Positions 22,010-34,038 of a stretch of 64,000 bases of DNA are shown here, in pieces; the first letter of the stretch is position 1, and each line of letters starts with the position of its first letter. The notes under the pieces are model-generated. The model ran no database searches, was not told the DNA's origin, and saw nothing but the letters and a program-made list of their open reading frames with translations. The DNA is from Omphiscola glabra (taxonomy: Eukaryota > Mollusca > Gastropoda > Lymnaeidae), in the NCBI GenBank assembly GCA_964017045.1, contig OZ024797.1:13919062-13983061 (forward strand). The letters are read 5' to 3'. The position numbers and the translations under genes were made by a program.

Positions 22010-23004
22010 CGTCTTTTCAGTTGGCCATTCTGTGTCTTTTCATTCGGCCATTCTGTGTCTTTTCATTCGGCCATTCTGTGTCTTTTCATTCGGCCATTCT
22101 GTGTCTTTTCATTCGGCCATTCTGTGTCTTTTCATTCGGCCATTCTGTGTTTTTTCATTCGGCCATTCTGTGTCTTTTCAGTTGGCCATTCTGTGTCTTT
22201 TCATTCGGCCATTCTGTGTCTTTTCATTCGGCCATTCTGTGTCTTTTCATTCGGTCATTCTGTGTCTTTTCATTCGGCCATTCTGTGTCTTTTCATTCGG
22301 CCATTCTGTGTCTTTTCATTAGGCCATTCTGTGTCTTTTCAGTTGGCCATTCAGTGTCTTTTCAGTTGGCCATTCTGTGTCTTTTCATTCGGCCATTCAG
22401 TGTCTTTTCAGTTGGCCATTCTGTGTCTTTTCATTCGGCCATTCTGTGTCTTTTCATTCGGCCATTCTGTGTCTTTTCATTCGGCCATTCTGTGTCTTTT
22501 CATTAGGCCATTCTGTGTCTTTTCATTCGGCCATTCTGTGTCTTTTCAGTTGGCCATTCAGTGTCTTTTCAGTTGGCCATTCTGTGTCTTTTCATTCGGC
22601 CATTCAGTGTCTTTTCAGTTGGCCATTCTGTGTCTTTTCATTCGGTCATTCTGTGTCTTTTCATTCGGCCATTCTGTGTCTTTTCATTCGGCCATTCTGT
22701 GTCTTTTCATTCGGCCATTCTGTGTCTTTTCATTCGGCCATTCTGTGTCATTTCATTCGGCCATTCTGTGTCTTTTCATTCGGCCATTCTGTGTCTTTTC
22801 ATTCGGCCATTCTGTGTCTTTTCATTCGGCCATTCTGTGTCTTTTCATTCGGCCATTCTGTGTCTTTTCATTCGGCCATTCTGTGTCTTTTCATTCGGCC
22901 ATTCTGTGTCTTTTCATTCGGCCATTCTGTGTCTTTTCATTCGGCCATTCTGTGTCTTTTCATTCGGCCATTCTGTGTCTTTTCATTCGGCCATTCTGTG
23001 TCTT
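22010..23004. repeat. 23-bp minisatellite (about 43 copies)
   Basis: The core CCATTCTGTGTCTTTTCATT recurs every 23 bp. Two subtypes, CATTCGGCC and CAGTTGGCC, appear in blocks. The unit contains no plus-strand stop in any frame, and 23 is not a multiple of three. All three plus frames are therefore open, which creates spurious ORFs of up to 398 codons with a 23-residue periodicity. Confidence 0.98.
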
Positions 23005-23012
23005 ATTTGCAT

Positions 23013-23180
23013 GGTTGGCAACTTGGCAGTAGAGCATAAGGTTGGCAGTGGTATATAAGGTTGGCAGTGGTATACAAGGTTGGCAGTGGTATATGAGGTT
23101 GGCAGTGGTATAAAAGGTTGGCAGTGGTATATGAGATTGGCAGTGGTATACAAGGTTGGCAGTGGCATCTAGAGTTGGCA
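23013..23180. repeat. 19-bp tandem repeat (about 9 copies)
   Basis: GGTTGGCAGTGGTATATAA recurs with changes in the last bases. It abuts the 23-bp array, with only a short spacer between. Confidence 0.93.
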
Positions 23181-23440
23181 GAAGTAGAACATATCCTACA
23201 AATGTTAGTGTAGACGGGTGTTCAGAGTATGACGATTGGGGTGAAAACGATGTTCTCGTTGTAAGCTTATATTATCCTGTGTTAAATGGTCTAATAAATT
23301 TGTACAGAAACGCTCAACAAATTTTAAAAATGAGTTTAAGAATGATATTTAAGGCCTTGAGGTTTTCTCAACTTCAAATTAGGTCGATTGTTTGGTGTTT
23401 TTTTTTGGTGTTTTTGGTGGGTTTTTTTGTGTTTTTTTGG
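23181..23440. other. No recognisable gene
   Basis: Short unique stretch ending in T/G-rich low-complexity sequence (GGTGTTTTTTTTTGG type). Confidence 0.5.
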
Positions 23441-23660
23441 GGGAGGGGGGTGTGTTTCTAGATTATACTGTTTTGGGGAGGGGGCTGTTTCTAGATTATA
23501 CTGTTTTGGGGAGGGGGGCATGTTTCTAGATTATACTGTTTTGGGAGGGGGGCCTGTTTCTAGATTATACTGTTTTGGGGAGGGGGGCCTGTTTCTATAG
23601 ATTATACTGTTTTGGGGAGGGGGGCCTGTTTCTAGATTATACTGTTTTAGGGGTCTAGAT
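23441..23660. repeat. 35-bp G-rich tandem repeat (about 6 copies)
   Basis: TTTCTAGATTATACTGTTTT followed by GGGGAGGGGGG recurs. Each unit has two G-runs on the plus strand, so the array could form G-quadruplexes. Confidence 0.95.
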
Positions 23661-24268
23661 TGTAACGTTAATTATAAAACAAGACACGCTATGTAACATA
23701 TTGAAGATCGCCCTGATGGGTTCACTGGCATCATGACTTTCCGTCGGAGTCGGATGTAGATTTGAGAGGTGTTGGGTATGAATGATGATAACTGACCGAT
23801 GACAATATGGACTGTGTGCCGCTTTCTGAAAACCTTGTTGAGAAATCCCTCAAAGACACATAAACATTAAGGATTTTTTTGTAAATTACACATAAACACA
23901 TGTACGATTCTGTTTCTAAATTGTCACGTTGATTTGCAACAACAAAAACAAAGCAAAAATATAAAAAAAAATCAAGTAAAAAACAAACAAAAAACAATTT
24001 AGAAAATGTTTGTTCATAAAATTGAAATACACACGCAGCAAAGGTTGAAACAAGCTAGTGTTAAATGTTTGAGGCATCATTGTTAGAACCACAACTATCA
24101 GACACTGAGGTCTATAACCATGAGATAAAGGATGTTCACCAACACGTGCGTCCATAACTGCTCACACCCCCATCTTACACGGGTAGTTACATTCACGTCA
24201 GACTCCCTCCCCCACCCCAATAACTTGCCTAACAACCTCAGCATAAATAAAGCGCATCAGATTAAGAT
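23661..24268. other. No recognisable gene
   Basis: AT-rich. The minus-strand frames at 23731-24155 are Phe-rich low complexity from an A/T stretch and are not credible proteins. Confidence 0.5.
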
Positions 24269-24358
24269 ATTTATTTGTGGATTCTCCGGATATTTATTAG
24301 TGGATTCTCCGGATATTTATTAGTGGATTCTCCGGATATTTATTAGTGGATTCTCCGG
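24269..24358. repeat. 23-bp tandem repeat, 4 copies
   Basis: GTGGATTCTCCGGATATTTA plus TTA repeats four times with almost no variation. It is a young, short array. Confidence 0.95.
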
Positions 24359-25214
24359 AGTGGCAGGGCGCTTAGATTACTGGCAAAACAGATTTTTTTT
24401 TCCTCGGTAGCTGGCAGTCGCTGAAACTCATACCGATCCGCTCAAATAATGGGACATTCATCAGATGATGCACTATTTTCAATGTATGAATTTATGCCGA
24501 GAGCTTCTAAGAGACTATACACATTTGCCATTCTATCTATTGCTATTCCCGATCTGATCTGATTTCAAGGAATCAATAAATCGATAATAATGTAATCGAA
24601 TTGACGTAAACTACTACAGGTGCCTGTAAGCACAGAGAGTTATATGGTCAGTTGAAACATGGAACGGTTGCGAAAAGTGGGCGGGGGTTGGGATAAAGAT
24701 ATCCAACAGTTTTTAAATGTAGGCCTACTTCCAAGGGCTCCCGAAATACGTCATCCGAAGACTATTATATGCTGTTTATATCCACGGCCTACGAAATAAA
24801 ATGTTAACGGAGACACAATTCTTACGCGCTGGACATGATCAAATACTTCCGGTGTTTCTATGCCATCCTATAGTGGGTGAGCTTCTCTTTTACGCAAATC
24901 AGCGGGCAAGCATATACAATAGGGCGTCATAGATGTGTGCCTACACTCTCACTGCAGTGAACAAAACATTTTAAAATGATTTTGGTCTTAAAAAAACAGA
25001 TGTATTCATTTCTATTTTTATTTGTTGAAATAAAACGGGTGTTATGAAGGCTTAACATTTTCTGCGTCGCTCCGTCCGGCGACCATCCCAGCAGACTCTG
25101 CCCAAGGGAGGCCTATGAATTCTGCGTCCGAGAGCAAATCTCCATTGCAATCATGGACACAGTACGGTCTCTCGCAGCAGCCGATATCGTTTCAACTAGA
25201 CTCAAATTTTTAAC
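24359..25214. other. No recognisable gene
   Basis: Unique-looking mixed-composition sequence. No long ORF and no clear repeat. Confidence 0.5.
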
Positions 25215-25384
25215 CAGGGGCGTAGGCGTAGGAAGGCTGTGCGGAGGGACGACGTTTTATTTCTCTTTATATTGGGGTGGGGGGGATTTTTTCTTTACTC
25301 ATTGCGGTGTTTTTCTTGTGGATTGGGGCGAAACAGATTCTCGGCCCACCCTCATGGCGGCTCTAGCCCCTAGCTACGCCACTA
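25215..25384. mobile_element. CAGNGGCGTAGC-family hAT-like MITE
   Basis: The left end is CAGGGGCGTAGG and the right end is TAGCTACGCCACTA, whose complement is the family terminus with the outermost bases altered. Flanks TTTTTAAC and CTTTCAAC agree at 6 of 8 positions. The interior is G-rich on the plus strand. An 84-codon ORF spans it by chance. Confidence 0.65.
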
Positions 25385-25392
25385 CTTTCAAC

Positions 25393-27835
25393 CATACGTA
25401 CTGTTAATCGCATACACACACACACACATGACACACGCACTCACGTATTATTTGTTTGCATTTTCAAGCAAAAAATGGAGTTTGAATTTTAACTCTTATC
25501 TATTGACATTGTACGAACGCAAATAACTCGAACATGTGATGTAGTGGAAAGCAATGTTACAATGACTTTATTAATGATAAGAATCTGCTCGTCTTTTTTA
25601 GTTCTAAATTTATTTAAACATTGATTTTTTATTTTTTTATTTGGTTGGGGGGGGGGGGGGGTTTGTGGGGTGGGTGGGTTGTGGGGGGGGGGGGTAAGTT
25701 AGTAAATTTTCCGTAGCTTAAAAATTTGAATTTATTCATAAAAACTGCCTATACTTATACGCACATTATAATATTTCTGCATATAAATTAATTTTCTCAG
25801 AGGAAGTTTGACTAAAGTTGAGTTTTTAAGTCAGAATGGCTATGACTTTATTGTGTTGTTAATTTGTATACATGGAAAGGCGTCTTTTAAAAATAAAATT
25901 TAAGAAAAAACAATGTTTGAAAAGATATGAGCGGGGGAAATGTACGATAACATCGTACCAACGGGAAACTGCTTTGGGCAGGGCGCAGGGGGCGCAGAGG
26001 GCGCATGGGGTGCGAGGGCAAGAAGGTAAGGGAGCAGTAAAAAAATGATTTGAACGTATAGGAAGGAAGGTCCTCGCGTTAAGACATGATTTATGGCAGG
26101 AATGTGCTAGAAGGGGGAACAACTCACCAAATCAGGAAAAAAAAAGAAGAAGAAGACAGGAGAAGGGAGAAAAAAAAAGATAGCGAGAAACAGGAGACGA
26201 GAGAATTACAAATTAATGCATCTCCCAGGCACGTTAATGTTTCTACAAGAGTTCCCGTTGACGAGACCGGCAAGCTGTCTCTGGCAGCCGAGCCCCCCCC
26301 CCCCCCCGCGTGCCACCGAAGGGTCGGGGGTGGTGGGAAGGGGGAGATGGGGGTTAGGACGAAACAAATGAATCAGAACCGTATATACTGTGGGGTCGGG
26401 CCCGGCCTCTGACAAATGCTGCTTTTACGGTTACTCAATACGAGCATACATCACGGGAAAATTTGACAAGTTGGCGGGAGGGGGGGTCTCGTCGTGACAG
26501 CACTACATTTTTACATCTGGCCGCTGTGGGTGAATGGGAGGGGTGAAGGAGGGAGCTAGATAGTATGTGGGCATCACGCATAAGTTTTATGGTCACCAGA
26601 TGTACATAAGGTGTTTTAAACATAATTATCAATTGTTAAATTATTTAAGATAAATATTTTCGACGGATTGGGCTCAGAGTAACATTTAAATAATTCATTT
26701 GCAAATAACAACAACATATTTTTTGCAATTTTTGGGCACATGTATTTCAGTTTGTTGTTCAACTTTGTCTAAATCATTTTGAATGTTATTGTGTGTCTCG
26801 AGGCGGATGTACGGCATAATGCCGTAGAATTCATTTATCGTTATAACACTTTACCACGATTAATCACATTTAAATTTACGCAGTGAGCAGCCTTACTTAA
26901 ACATAAAAATTAAACTTTAAAAATTTGATATAACGTTTTCTATTATTTTGTTTCGTTCTTAGCTATACTATAAGCTAGGAAAAAACTTTTAAAACAATAT
27001 CACGTCTTTCTACGATCAATTTTAATTTTTTATTTTTTTTTATTTTTTTTGCGGGCGGTTCACGTGAGTTCACTTCATTTAACCGTTCCAGTGACGGTAC
27101 GGTCTCCGCCAGAAACCGGGAGCTAACCGTGTTTAGACGGTGAAAGGAGGGGGTATCAAATGATTTACTGGCGAGTGAGAGTGAGCTCCCGTGGTTTTAC
27201 CATCTCACGTGCTGCCGGCAGTCGTTTCAACGTGCACTTGCAGCGAACCGAAGCCGACCAAATTAAAGCCGCCAATCTCCCTCGGGCGGAATTGTTTAAG
27301 ATTCATTTAAATGAGGATTTCATGACAAATATTGTCCTTGTTGAGGCATCGTGCCACTCAAAATATACACAAATCTCAATTTGAGCTATTGCTTGTCGTC
27401 ACCACACCCCCACCCACTTTTTTTTTTTTTTTTGTGGTCACATGTTGAATCGTTTCCGCCAACCTGAAAACAAATATGGCCACATGTGCACATATATATA
27501 ATATATCCTACCCACACACACGCACACACGACACACTTCGGGCATGATGGTTTAACTCGTGATATTTTGGTTTAAGTTCCCTGGTATTGACGCTTGGCAT
27601 CTGGTGAAGCGATTGGAACAAGGCGCCAGGGTTCCAACAATGATGATTTGTACTTTGTCCAAGTAAATGGTGGAGTTAGGTTTTTTCCACAAAGATTTAA
27701 GTACTGTAGACTATAAAGTATTGTAATAATTTATTGTGATCTCACAATACTTTGTTAGTTTTGAAATGTTGAAGATCTAAATTTCCGAATACGTTCCACA
27801 GAAGAGCAGACGAAAGTAAGGGGCGCGTGAATCAA
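25393..27835. other. Long stretch without a recognisable gene
   Basis: Contains a CA-repeat near 25412, two long G-runs around 25648-25693, a C-run at 26287 and T-rich tracts near 27025 and 27420. A 74-codon frame at 27160-27384 has ordinary composition but no start context, splice sites or domain I can support. Nothing else stands out. Confidence 0.45.
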
Positions 27836-27837
27836 AG

Positions 27838-28345
27838 CTTTCAACGGAAACTTTCCAAACCATTGCACAGGAAGCTTTCCAAACCATGCACAGGAAACTT
27901 TCCAAACCATGCACAGGAAACTTTCCAAACCATGCACAGGAAACTTTCCAAACCATGCTCAGGAAACTTTCCAAACCATTGCACAGGAAACTTTCCAAAC
28001 CATGCACAGTAACCTTTCCAAACCATGCACAGGAAACTTTCCAAACCATGCACAGTAAACTTTCCAAACCATGCACAGTAAACTTTCCAAACCATGCACA
28101 GTAAACTTTCCAAACCATGCACAGGAAACTTTCCAAACCATGCACAGGAAGCTTTCCAAACCATGCACAGGAAACTTTCCAAACCATGCACAGGAAGCTT
28201 TCCAAACCATTGCACAGGAAACTTTCCAAACCATGCACAGGAAACTTTCCAAACCATTGCACAGGAAACTTTACAAACCATGCACAGTAAACTTTCCAAA
28301 CCATGTACAGGAAGCTTTCCAAACCATGCACAGGAAACTTTTCTT
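27838..28345. repeat. 23-bp minisatellite (about 22 copies)
   Basis: GAAACTTTCCAAACCATGCA recurs every 23 bp, with 24-bp units (CATTGCAC) interspersed. As with the array at 22010, units are almost stop-free on both strands, creating overlapping ORFs of up to 184 codons. The sequence is unrelated to the other 23-bp arrays. Confidence 0.98.
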
Positions 28346-28801
28346 AAACCACGGGCTCCTAAATCCCTCATTTTAAAAAAATAGAGTCAATCGAGTTTTG
28401 AAGGGTCAATTTATTGTTTTTGTCTTCTTACCGCAGTCCTTATATTTGGTTGAAATTCTATGAAAACATAAATGATAAAACTGTATAAATAACAGAAAAT
28501 GTATCTGTGTGATGATTTCAAGCAAACAATTTGTGCCATACATGTGTGTCCATTAAAAAAAAAAAAGTAAACTCAGATTCATCCACCTTCTCAAGAGATT
28601 AGATTGATTAGACACAAACAATTTTGAGTAAAAAAAACAATATATGTTCAACATTAATGATGATTTTACATAATACACAAGTAAACGTTTCGGCAAATGC
28701 CTTCATCAGTACAAAAAAAAAAAACTTTTAAAGAAGTATATGTTAAATTTACATCACATATATTGACATGTATCCTACCTGAAAAATAGAAAAGAATAAG
28801 A
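28346..28801. other. No recognisable gene
   Basis: AT-rich spacer with A-runs at about 28555 and 28710. Confidence 0.5.
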
Positions 28802-29074
28802 ATGGGCGCAAACCATGGTGTAAATCACGTTGCGGCTTGTGCAGGTAAAGCTATCTTTGAATCTGAATATTTCCATCGGGAAAGTGATCTTGTCTTCTTC
28901 AATCACGTAAGGACATGCCACATGTGTTACAGCGGCTACGGTTGCAACTTACGGTGCCTATATATCTGTTTTAACAGCAGGGAGGTGGTTTCTAACAAGC
29001 ATGTCCCTAAGGCTCTTGTCCCTAGCGAAAAGAGGAGTTTTATTTTTGAAAATCTTACTGGTGACAAGGTCTGA
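28802..29074 (+). other. Open frame leading into the 48-bp array; doubtful CDS
   Basis: A 90-codon frame from ATG 28802 has protein-like composition with several Cys (HVRTCHMCYSGYGCNLRC) and runs in phase into the 48-bp array. It stops at TGA 29072-29074, where other units have TGC. Without that stop it would continue to 29657. No domain recognised. It could be a pseudogene of a repeat-bearing protein, or chance. Confidence 0.2.
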
Positions 29075-29625
29075 CATGAGAATGGACCGCTGTTTGAGAA
29101 TGTCACTGGTGACAGGGTCTGCCATGAGAATGGACCGTTGTTTGAGAGTCTCACTGGTGACAGGGTCTGCCATGACAAAGGACCAGTGTTTGAAAATCTC
29201 ACTGGTGACCGGGTCTGCCATGAGAATGGACCAGTGTTTGAGAGTCTCACTGGTGACAGGGTCTGCCATGAGAATGGACCGGTGTTTCAGAATCTCACTG
29301 GTGACAGGGTCTGCCAAGATAATGGACCGTTGTTTGAGAGTCTCACTGGTGACAGGGTCTGCCATTACAATGGACCTGTGTTTGAGAGTCTCACTGGTGA
29401 CAGGGTCTGCCATGAGAATGGACCGGTGTTTGAGCGTCTCACTGATGACAGGGTCTGCCATGAGAATGGACCGGTGTTTGAGAGTCTCACTGGTGACAGG
29501 GTATGCCACGAGAATGGACCAGTGTTTGAGAGTCTCACTTGTGACAGGGTCTGCCATGAGAATGGACCAGTGTTTGAGAGTCTCACTGGTGACAGGGTAT
29601 GCCATGAGAATGGACCATGCGTGTT
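29045..29625. repeat. 48-bp minisatellite (12 copies)
   Basis: CTCACTGGTGACAGGGTCTG followed by CCATGAGAATGGACCGGTGT recurs every 48 bp. The unit is a multiple of three, so plus frame 2 reads a 16-residue repeat ESLTGDRVCHENGPVF, and two other frames on each strand are open too. Substitutions among copies fall at all codon positions. Confidence 0.97.
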
Positions 29626-29775
29626 TCAGAATCAGAAAACGAGTTTAAGGTTTTATTGACACAAATTGTTCACGTCTTATTAATCTAAAGCTTTATCGCA
29701 GTCCAAAACTTTCATGAGAGTGCTTGGCTTATAATTTGCTTTAAGTTTCTGGGCATTCATTCCCCACCGGGACCC

Positions 29776-30395
29776 CTGTACAATTGGTCGGTCTCCTGTG
29801 GGTCCTCCTGAACGTGGTCGGACACCTATTGGTCCTGAACGTGGTCGGACACCTGTGGGTCCTCAACGTGGTCGGAGACCTGTGGGTCCTGAACGTGGTC
29901 GGAGACCTGAGGGTCCTGAACGTGGTCGGACACCTGTGGGTCCTGAACGTGGTCGGAGACCTGTGGGTCCTGAACGTGGTCGGAGACCTGTGGGTCCTGA
30001 ACGTGGTCGGAGACCTGTGGGTCCTGAACGTGGTCGGAGACCTGTGGATCCTGAACGTGGTCGTATACCTGTGGGCCCTGAACGTGGTCGGATACCTGTG
30101 GGCCCTGAACGTGGTCGGAGACCTGTGTATCCTGAACGTGGTCGGACACCTGTGGGCCCTGAACGTGGTCGGAGACCTGTGTATCCTGAACGTGGTCGGA
30201 CACCTGTGGGTCCTGAACGTGGTCGGAGACCTGTTGGTCCTGAACGTGGTCGGACACCTGTGGGTCCTGAACGTGGTCGGAGACCTGTGGGTCCTGAACG
30301 TGGTCGGACACCTGTGGATCCTGAACGTGGTCCGAAACCTGTGGGTCCTAGACGTGGTCGGAGACCTGTGGGTCCTGAACGTGGTCCGAAACCTG
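29776..30395. repeat. 27-bp minisatellite (about 23 copies)
   Basis: CCTGTGGGTCCTGAACGTGG followed by TCGGAGA recurs every 27 bp. On the plus strand it encodes a nonapeptide PVGPERGRR, and five other frames are long as well. It grades without a break into a 26-bp derivative. Confidence 0.97.
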
Positions 30396-30550
30396 TGTGT
30401 CCGGACATCGTCGGAAACCTGTGTGTCCGGACATCGTCGGAAACCTGTGTGTCCGGACATCGTCGGAAACCTGTGTGTCCGGACATCGTCGGAAACCTGT
30501 GTGTCCAGACATCGTCGGAGACCTGTGTGTCCGGACATCGTCGGAGACCC
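30385..30550. repeat. 26-bp derivative array (6 copies)
   Basis: CCTGTGTGTCCGGACATCGT followed by CGGAAA is the 27-bp unit with CTGAACGTGG changed to CGGACATCG. The loss of one base per unit makes the frame rotate from here. Confidence 0.95.
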
Positions 30551-31318
30551 ACGGGGTTGGCAAAGTTTAAGTCTGGAGCGTTTTTTGTTTTACTAATTTC
30601 TATTTTGGTATAACGCCCCTGATATTTTTCATGAAATCATTGCTTATTTCTTTGAAGCAGGAATAGCATAAAGGCATACAGAAATTTGAATAATAATCCC
30701 ATACATCTTCCTATGAGTGACATATACGTCATCTGTCAGACTCACAAACAAGCGAAATCAGAGGTGCCCCCGGCTGGGATCGGACAGATCATTGTTTTGT
30801 TCAATAAATTCATTGAAACTATAAATAGCAGTGTTACTAAAATTTACTTAAATTTATGTGGTGCTCTGTGCGACAAAAGGAAGAGATTTCATTCACCCCC
30901 CCCCCACCCCTCCCCACCCCACACCATTAAAAAAATATTATATTTTCGTTCTTTGTAAAGAGCGAGGACAACCTTGAATAATGCGTGGGGCCGGGTTCTC
31001 AGCAAAGCTGATGGGGCGCATAAAGGGTGCCGTTAAATTTGTATCTCTTTACCACCCACTACAAGAAGATCGTACTGTGAACAATTGGGTTTTGTTCCAC
31101 ATCGCTTCTCCCGCATACTCAGACTGAACGGTGTAAAATCTTAATGAAAGATTCTCCGAAAGAAAGCCGTGGAGAACTATTTCAATAAAGAGCGCAGTAA
31201 TGCTTCGTCGTTACAAATGTAGACCACACTTCTTATTAAATATAGCTTCAATCATTATTTTATGTGTGTGTGAATGTATACGATCGAATGTAATTGGCGG
31301 AAATTAATTAGCATGCAA
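30551..31318. other. No recognisable gene
   Basis: Mixed sequence with a C-rich tract at about 30895. A 90-codon frame at 30686-30958 lacks support. Confidence 0.45.
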
Positions 31319-31675
31319 AAATGAATCACGTTTGGTGGGACAACTTACACACAAATAAGCAAGTAAAAATGAATCACGTTTGGTGGGACAACTTACACAC
31401 AAATAAGCAAGTAAAAATGAATCACGTTTGGTGGGACAACTTACACACAAATAAGCAAGTAAAAATGAATCACGTTTGGTGGGACAACTTACACACAAAT
31501 AAGCAAGTAAAAATGAATCACGTTTGGTGGGACAACTTACACACAAATTAGCATGCAAAAATGAATCACGTTTGGTGGGACAACTTACACACAAATTAGC
31601 ATGCAAAAATGAATCACGTTTGGTGGGACAACTTACACACAAATAAGCAAGTAAAAATGAATCATATTGGGTGGG
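31319..31675. repeat. 48-bp minisatellite (7.5 copies)
   Basis: AATGAATCACGTTTGGTGGG followed by ACAACTTACACACAAATAAG recurs at 48 bp. Copies are almost identical except TTAGCATGC versus AAGCAAGT near the unit end, and the last unit is diverged. Open frames on both strands follow from the period being divisible by three. Confidence 0.97.
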
Positions 31676-32852
31676 ACATATTACACAAATATATATATAT
31701 ATTTTTTTAAAAACCTGTAAGCTAATCCATTTACGTTTGCTTTTTAAAAAATCTCTACCCCCACACATCCCACCAACAAACCCACCCCCCCCCCCTTTTT
31801 TTCGTGTTTTAATTTTCATTCTTTGCTCCCCAGCCTGGTCTGTCTTGACTGATGTCTAACTTGTCTGTCTCCAAGCGAAATGTGTGATATTGATCAGCTA
31901 GACACCCGCCATCACCTACCGTTGGACCCACCAATCTCCTTGGCGGGGGAAGACACCGTGAAATTGAGCAGAACGTATCCGTGCAATGATTGGCCCCGGG
32001 CCTTGCGCTCACAAAAATACAGATGCTGAGACGAATGTTCTAAATTACTGTAACCAGCCGTGGATATTATGTACATGTCGAGATAGTGGCCCCCGCGGAA
32101 GAAACTAGTTTAAGAGCTGGTGAAAATGCCACCTCTGAGACAAGGTACCATGTTACACGTAGACTCTTTCTAACCGGCCTTGTTAAACCGCTCACTTTTC
32201 CAGTAGGAAACCCACCCACCCACCGTCGTGTGGGGCCCGGGCATGGTTTGACAATTCTACACGTCATCTTCTTGCCCTGGGCTGAGCGTTACAAATAGGT
32301 TCCATTTTCATTTCTCCCTGCCCCCCCCCCTTTCCTATCCCTTCATTTTTTTCAACTCACACGGGGTCCAAGTGCAATTTGCGGAGACGAAAAAAAAATT
32401 GCAAGTGATTTTGTTGACAGCTGTTGGTGGCGTATAGTGGTAGATGGCCGGCACTGACAATGGGCATTAATGGAGCCAGTCGCTCAAAGAAAGAAAAACG
32501 CGGTGGGAAAGTTTGAAAGCTCATTAAAAATGTCAATTTAGAAACAGAATTCTACCGCCGTCAGTTGACAAAGCAGTTAAGCAGTTCGCGATGGTTTTCA
32601 ATCACGTGTTCGGGGGGGGGGGGTGTCACGCCACCCATCTTTCAAGGCTTCCCATGGTGGTTACCAGCAGGACCCAGGCATCTTTAGGTTGTTGTACCAG
32701 CCGGTGTCTCTGCACTGCTGATGTACTAGGTGTCGCTGTACGGCTGTTGAACTATATTGCATAAACTGGTATTATGTTGTATCAAGCTCAATCTAATTCT
32801 GTTGTACCAAGTCTCACTGTCACCGTGTATTTTGTACCATCGCAGATCTCAC
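31676..32852. other. No recognisable gene
   Basis: Contains an AT repeat (31689), C-runs (31786, 32323) and a G-run (32612). Small frames at 31809-32298 face each other on opposite strands with no domain. A weak repeat of GTTGTACCAG words from 32690 leads into the array at 32853. Confidence 0.45.
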
Positions 32853-33015
32853 TGTCACCATGCAGGTTGTGCCAGAGCTCAGTGCCACCATGCATGTTGT
32901 GCCAGAGCTCAGTGCCACCATGCACGTTGTGCCAGAGCTGAGTGCCACCATGCACGTTGTGCCAGAGCTCAGTGCCACCATGCACGTTGTACCAGAGCTC
33001 AGTGCACCTTACAAT
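32853..33015. repeat. 30-bp tandem repeat (5-6 copies)
   Basis: GTGCCAGAGCTCAGTGCCAC followed by CATGCACGTT recurs every 30 bp with few changes. Confidence 0.95.
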
Positions 33016-33219
33016 GCACCTTGTACAATTTGCATGATGATTAATTCTCTGCCCACAGTATCCCTCTCCCTAGACCCACACACTGTGCCAATTATTACTA
33101 GTAATTCGTCCTTTCAAAGGTTTTGATATATGAAAGGGTTTGTCTGTACACGGGGACTTAATGACGTCGGAAATAATGACTTTTTGAAATCATATGCCCA
33201 TTAAATATTTTCACAATCT

Positions 33220-33375
33220 ATCGCAAACCCTTGATTTTAGATGTATACCCTTGTTTATAAATATTATTCCCTTGTTTATATCATATCCTTATTTGTATTA
33301 TACCCTTGATTATATTATACCCTTGTTTATATTATACCCTTGTTTAGAGGTATAATATTGTTTAGATGTATGCCC
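33220..33375. repeat. Degenerate 16-19-bp repeat
   Basis: ACCCTTGTTTATATTAT and variants recur about eight times with indels. Confidence 0.75.
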
Positions 33376-33744
33376 TTTTCATAGCCTCATCATCAAGGTG
33401 ATATAAATAAACATTTTGAAAACCAATTTCACATTCATAAGTGCCTTTTAAAAAAGAAATAGGTCGAAAATCTATAATACTGACTATAGCTGTGTTGAAA
33501 TGAAAATGAAAGTCAAGGCTGTGCAAGTAGGTGTAATGTATGTGTGTGGGGAGGGGCTCAGAGATGTCAGAGGGAGCACTCACTATGGTATACAGTCATC
33601 TTCATTTGCCTGGAGAACATTCAGAGATTCCAGATCTATCAACGTCAGGCGGCTGCCGCAGAGAGGAGCTTGCCAGCCGAAATGTAAAAGAATAACAAAT
33701 AAGAAGGGGAGATCCATAGGACTTTGTGTCAGAAACTCACAGGG
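33376..33744. other. No recognisable gene
   Basis: Short opposing frames (33362-33583 minus and 33500-33751 plus) without domain or splice support. Confidence 0.4.
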
Positions 33745-33895
33745 TAGTTAGCGTGCCGGGGGCCGGTGCCGATAGTTAGCGTGCCGGGGGTCGGGGGCCG
33801 ATAGCGTGCCAGGGGCCGATAGTTAGCGTGCCGGGGGCCGATAGTTAGCGTGCCGGGGCCGATAGTTAGCGTGCCGGGGGCCAGGGGCCGACAGA
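33745..33895. repeat. 22-bp G-rich tandem repeat (6 copies)
   Basis: GATAGTTAGCGTGCCGGGGG recurs with variable G-run length and an occasional GTCGGGGGCC insertion. Confidence 0.92.
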
Positions 33896-34038
33896 TGCGT
33901 GATGGGAGAACAAAACGAGTTATATGTGTATTCTGGTTTACCTAATATGTAAAGAACAAAATGAGTATATTCAATGGGCACGCAAAATAATAGCACCAAT
34001 TGTGATTATTATAAAGTGCGTTACTTGAATGCATATTT

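Noticed and set aside
22010..23004. Long plus-strand ORFs (398, 220, 165 and 161 codons) as protein genes
   Set aside because: All three plus frames are open because the 23-bp unit contains no stop. The proteins are out-of-frame readings of one repeat with a 23-residue period.
27838..28345. CRISPR-like array of 23-bp repeats
   Set aside because: The units are contiguous with no unique spacers, so this is a minisatellite. The same holds for the arrays at 22010, 39990 and 63006.
29776..30613. A 271-codon PVGPERGRR repeat protein (RGG-like)
   Set aside because: Five other frames on both strands are equally long because the unit is 27 bp without stops, and the frame is lost where units become 26 bp. 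No domain or start context supports it.
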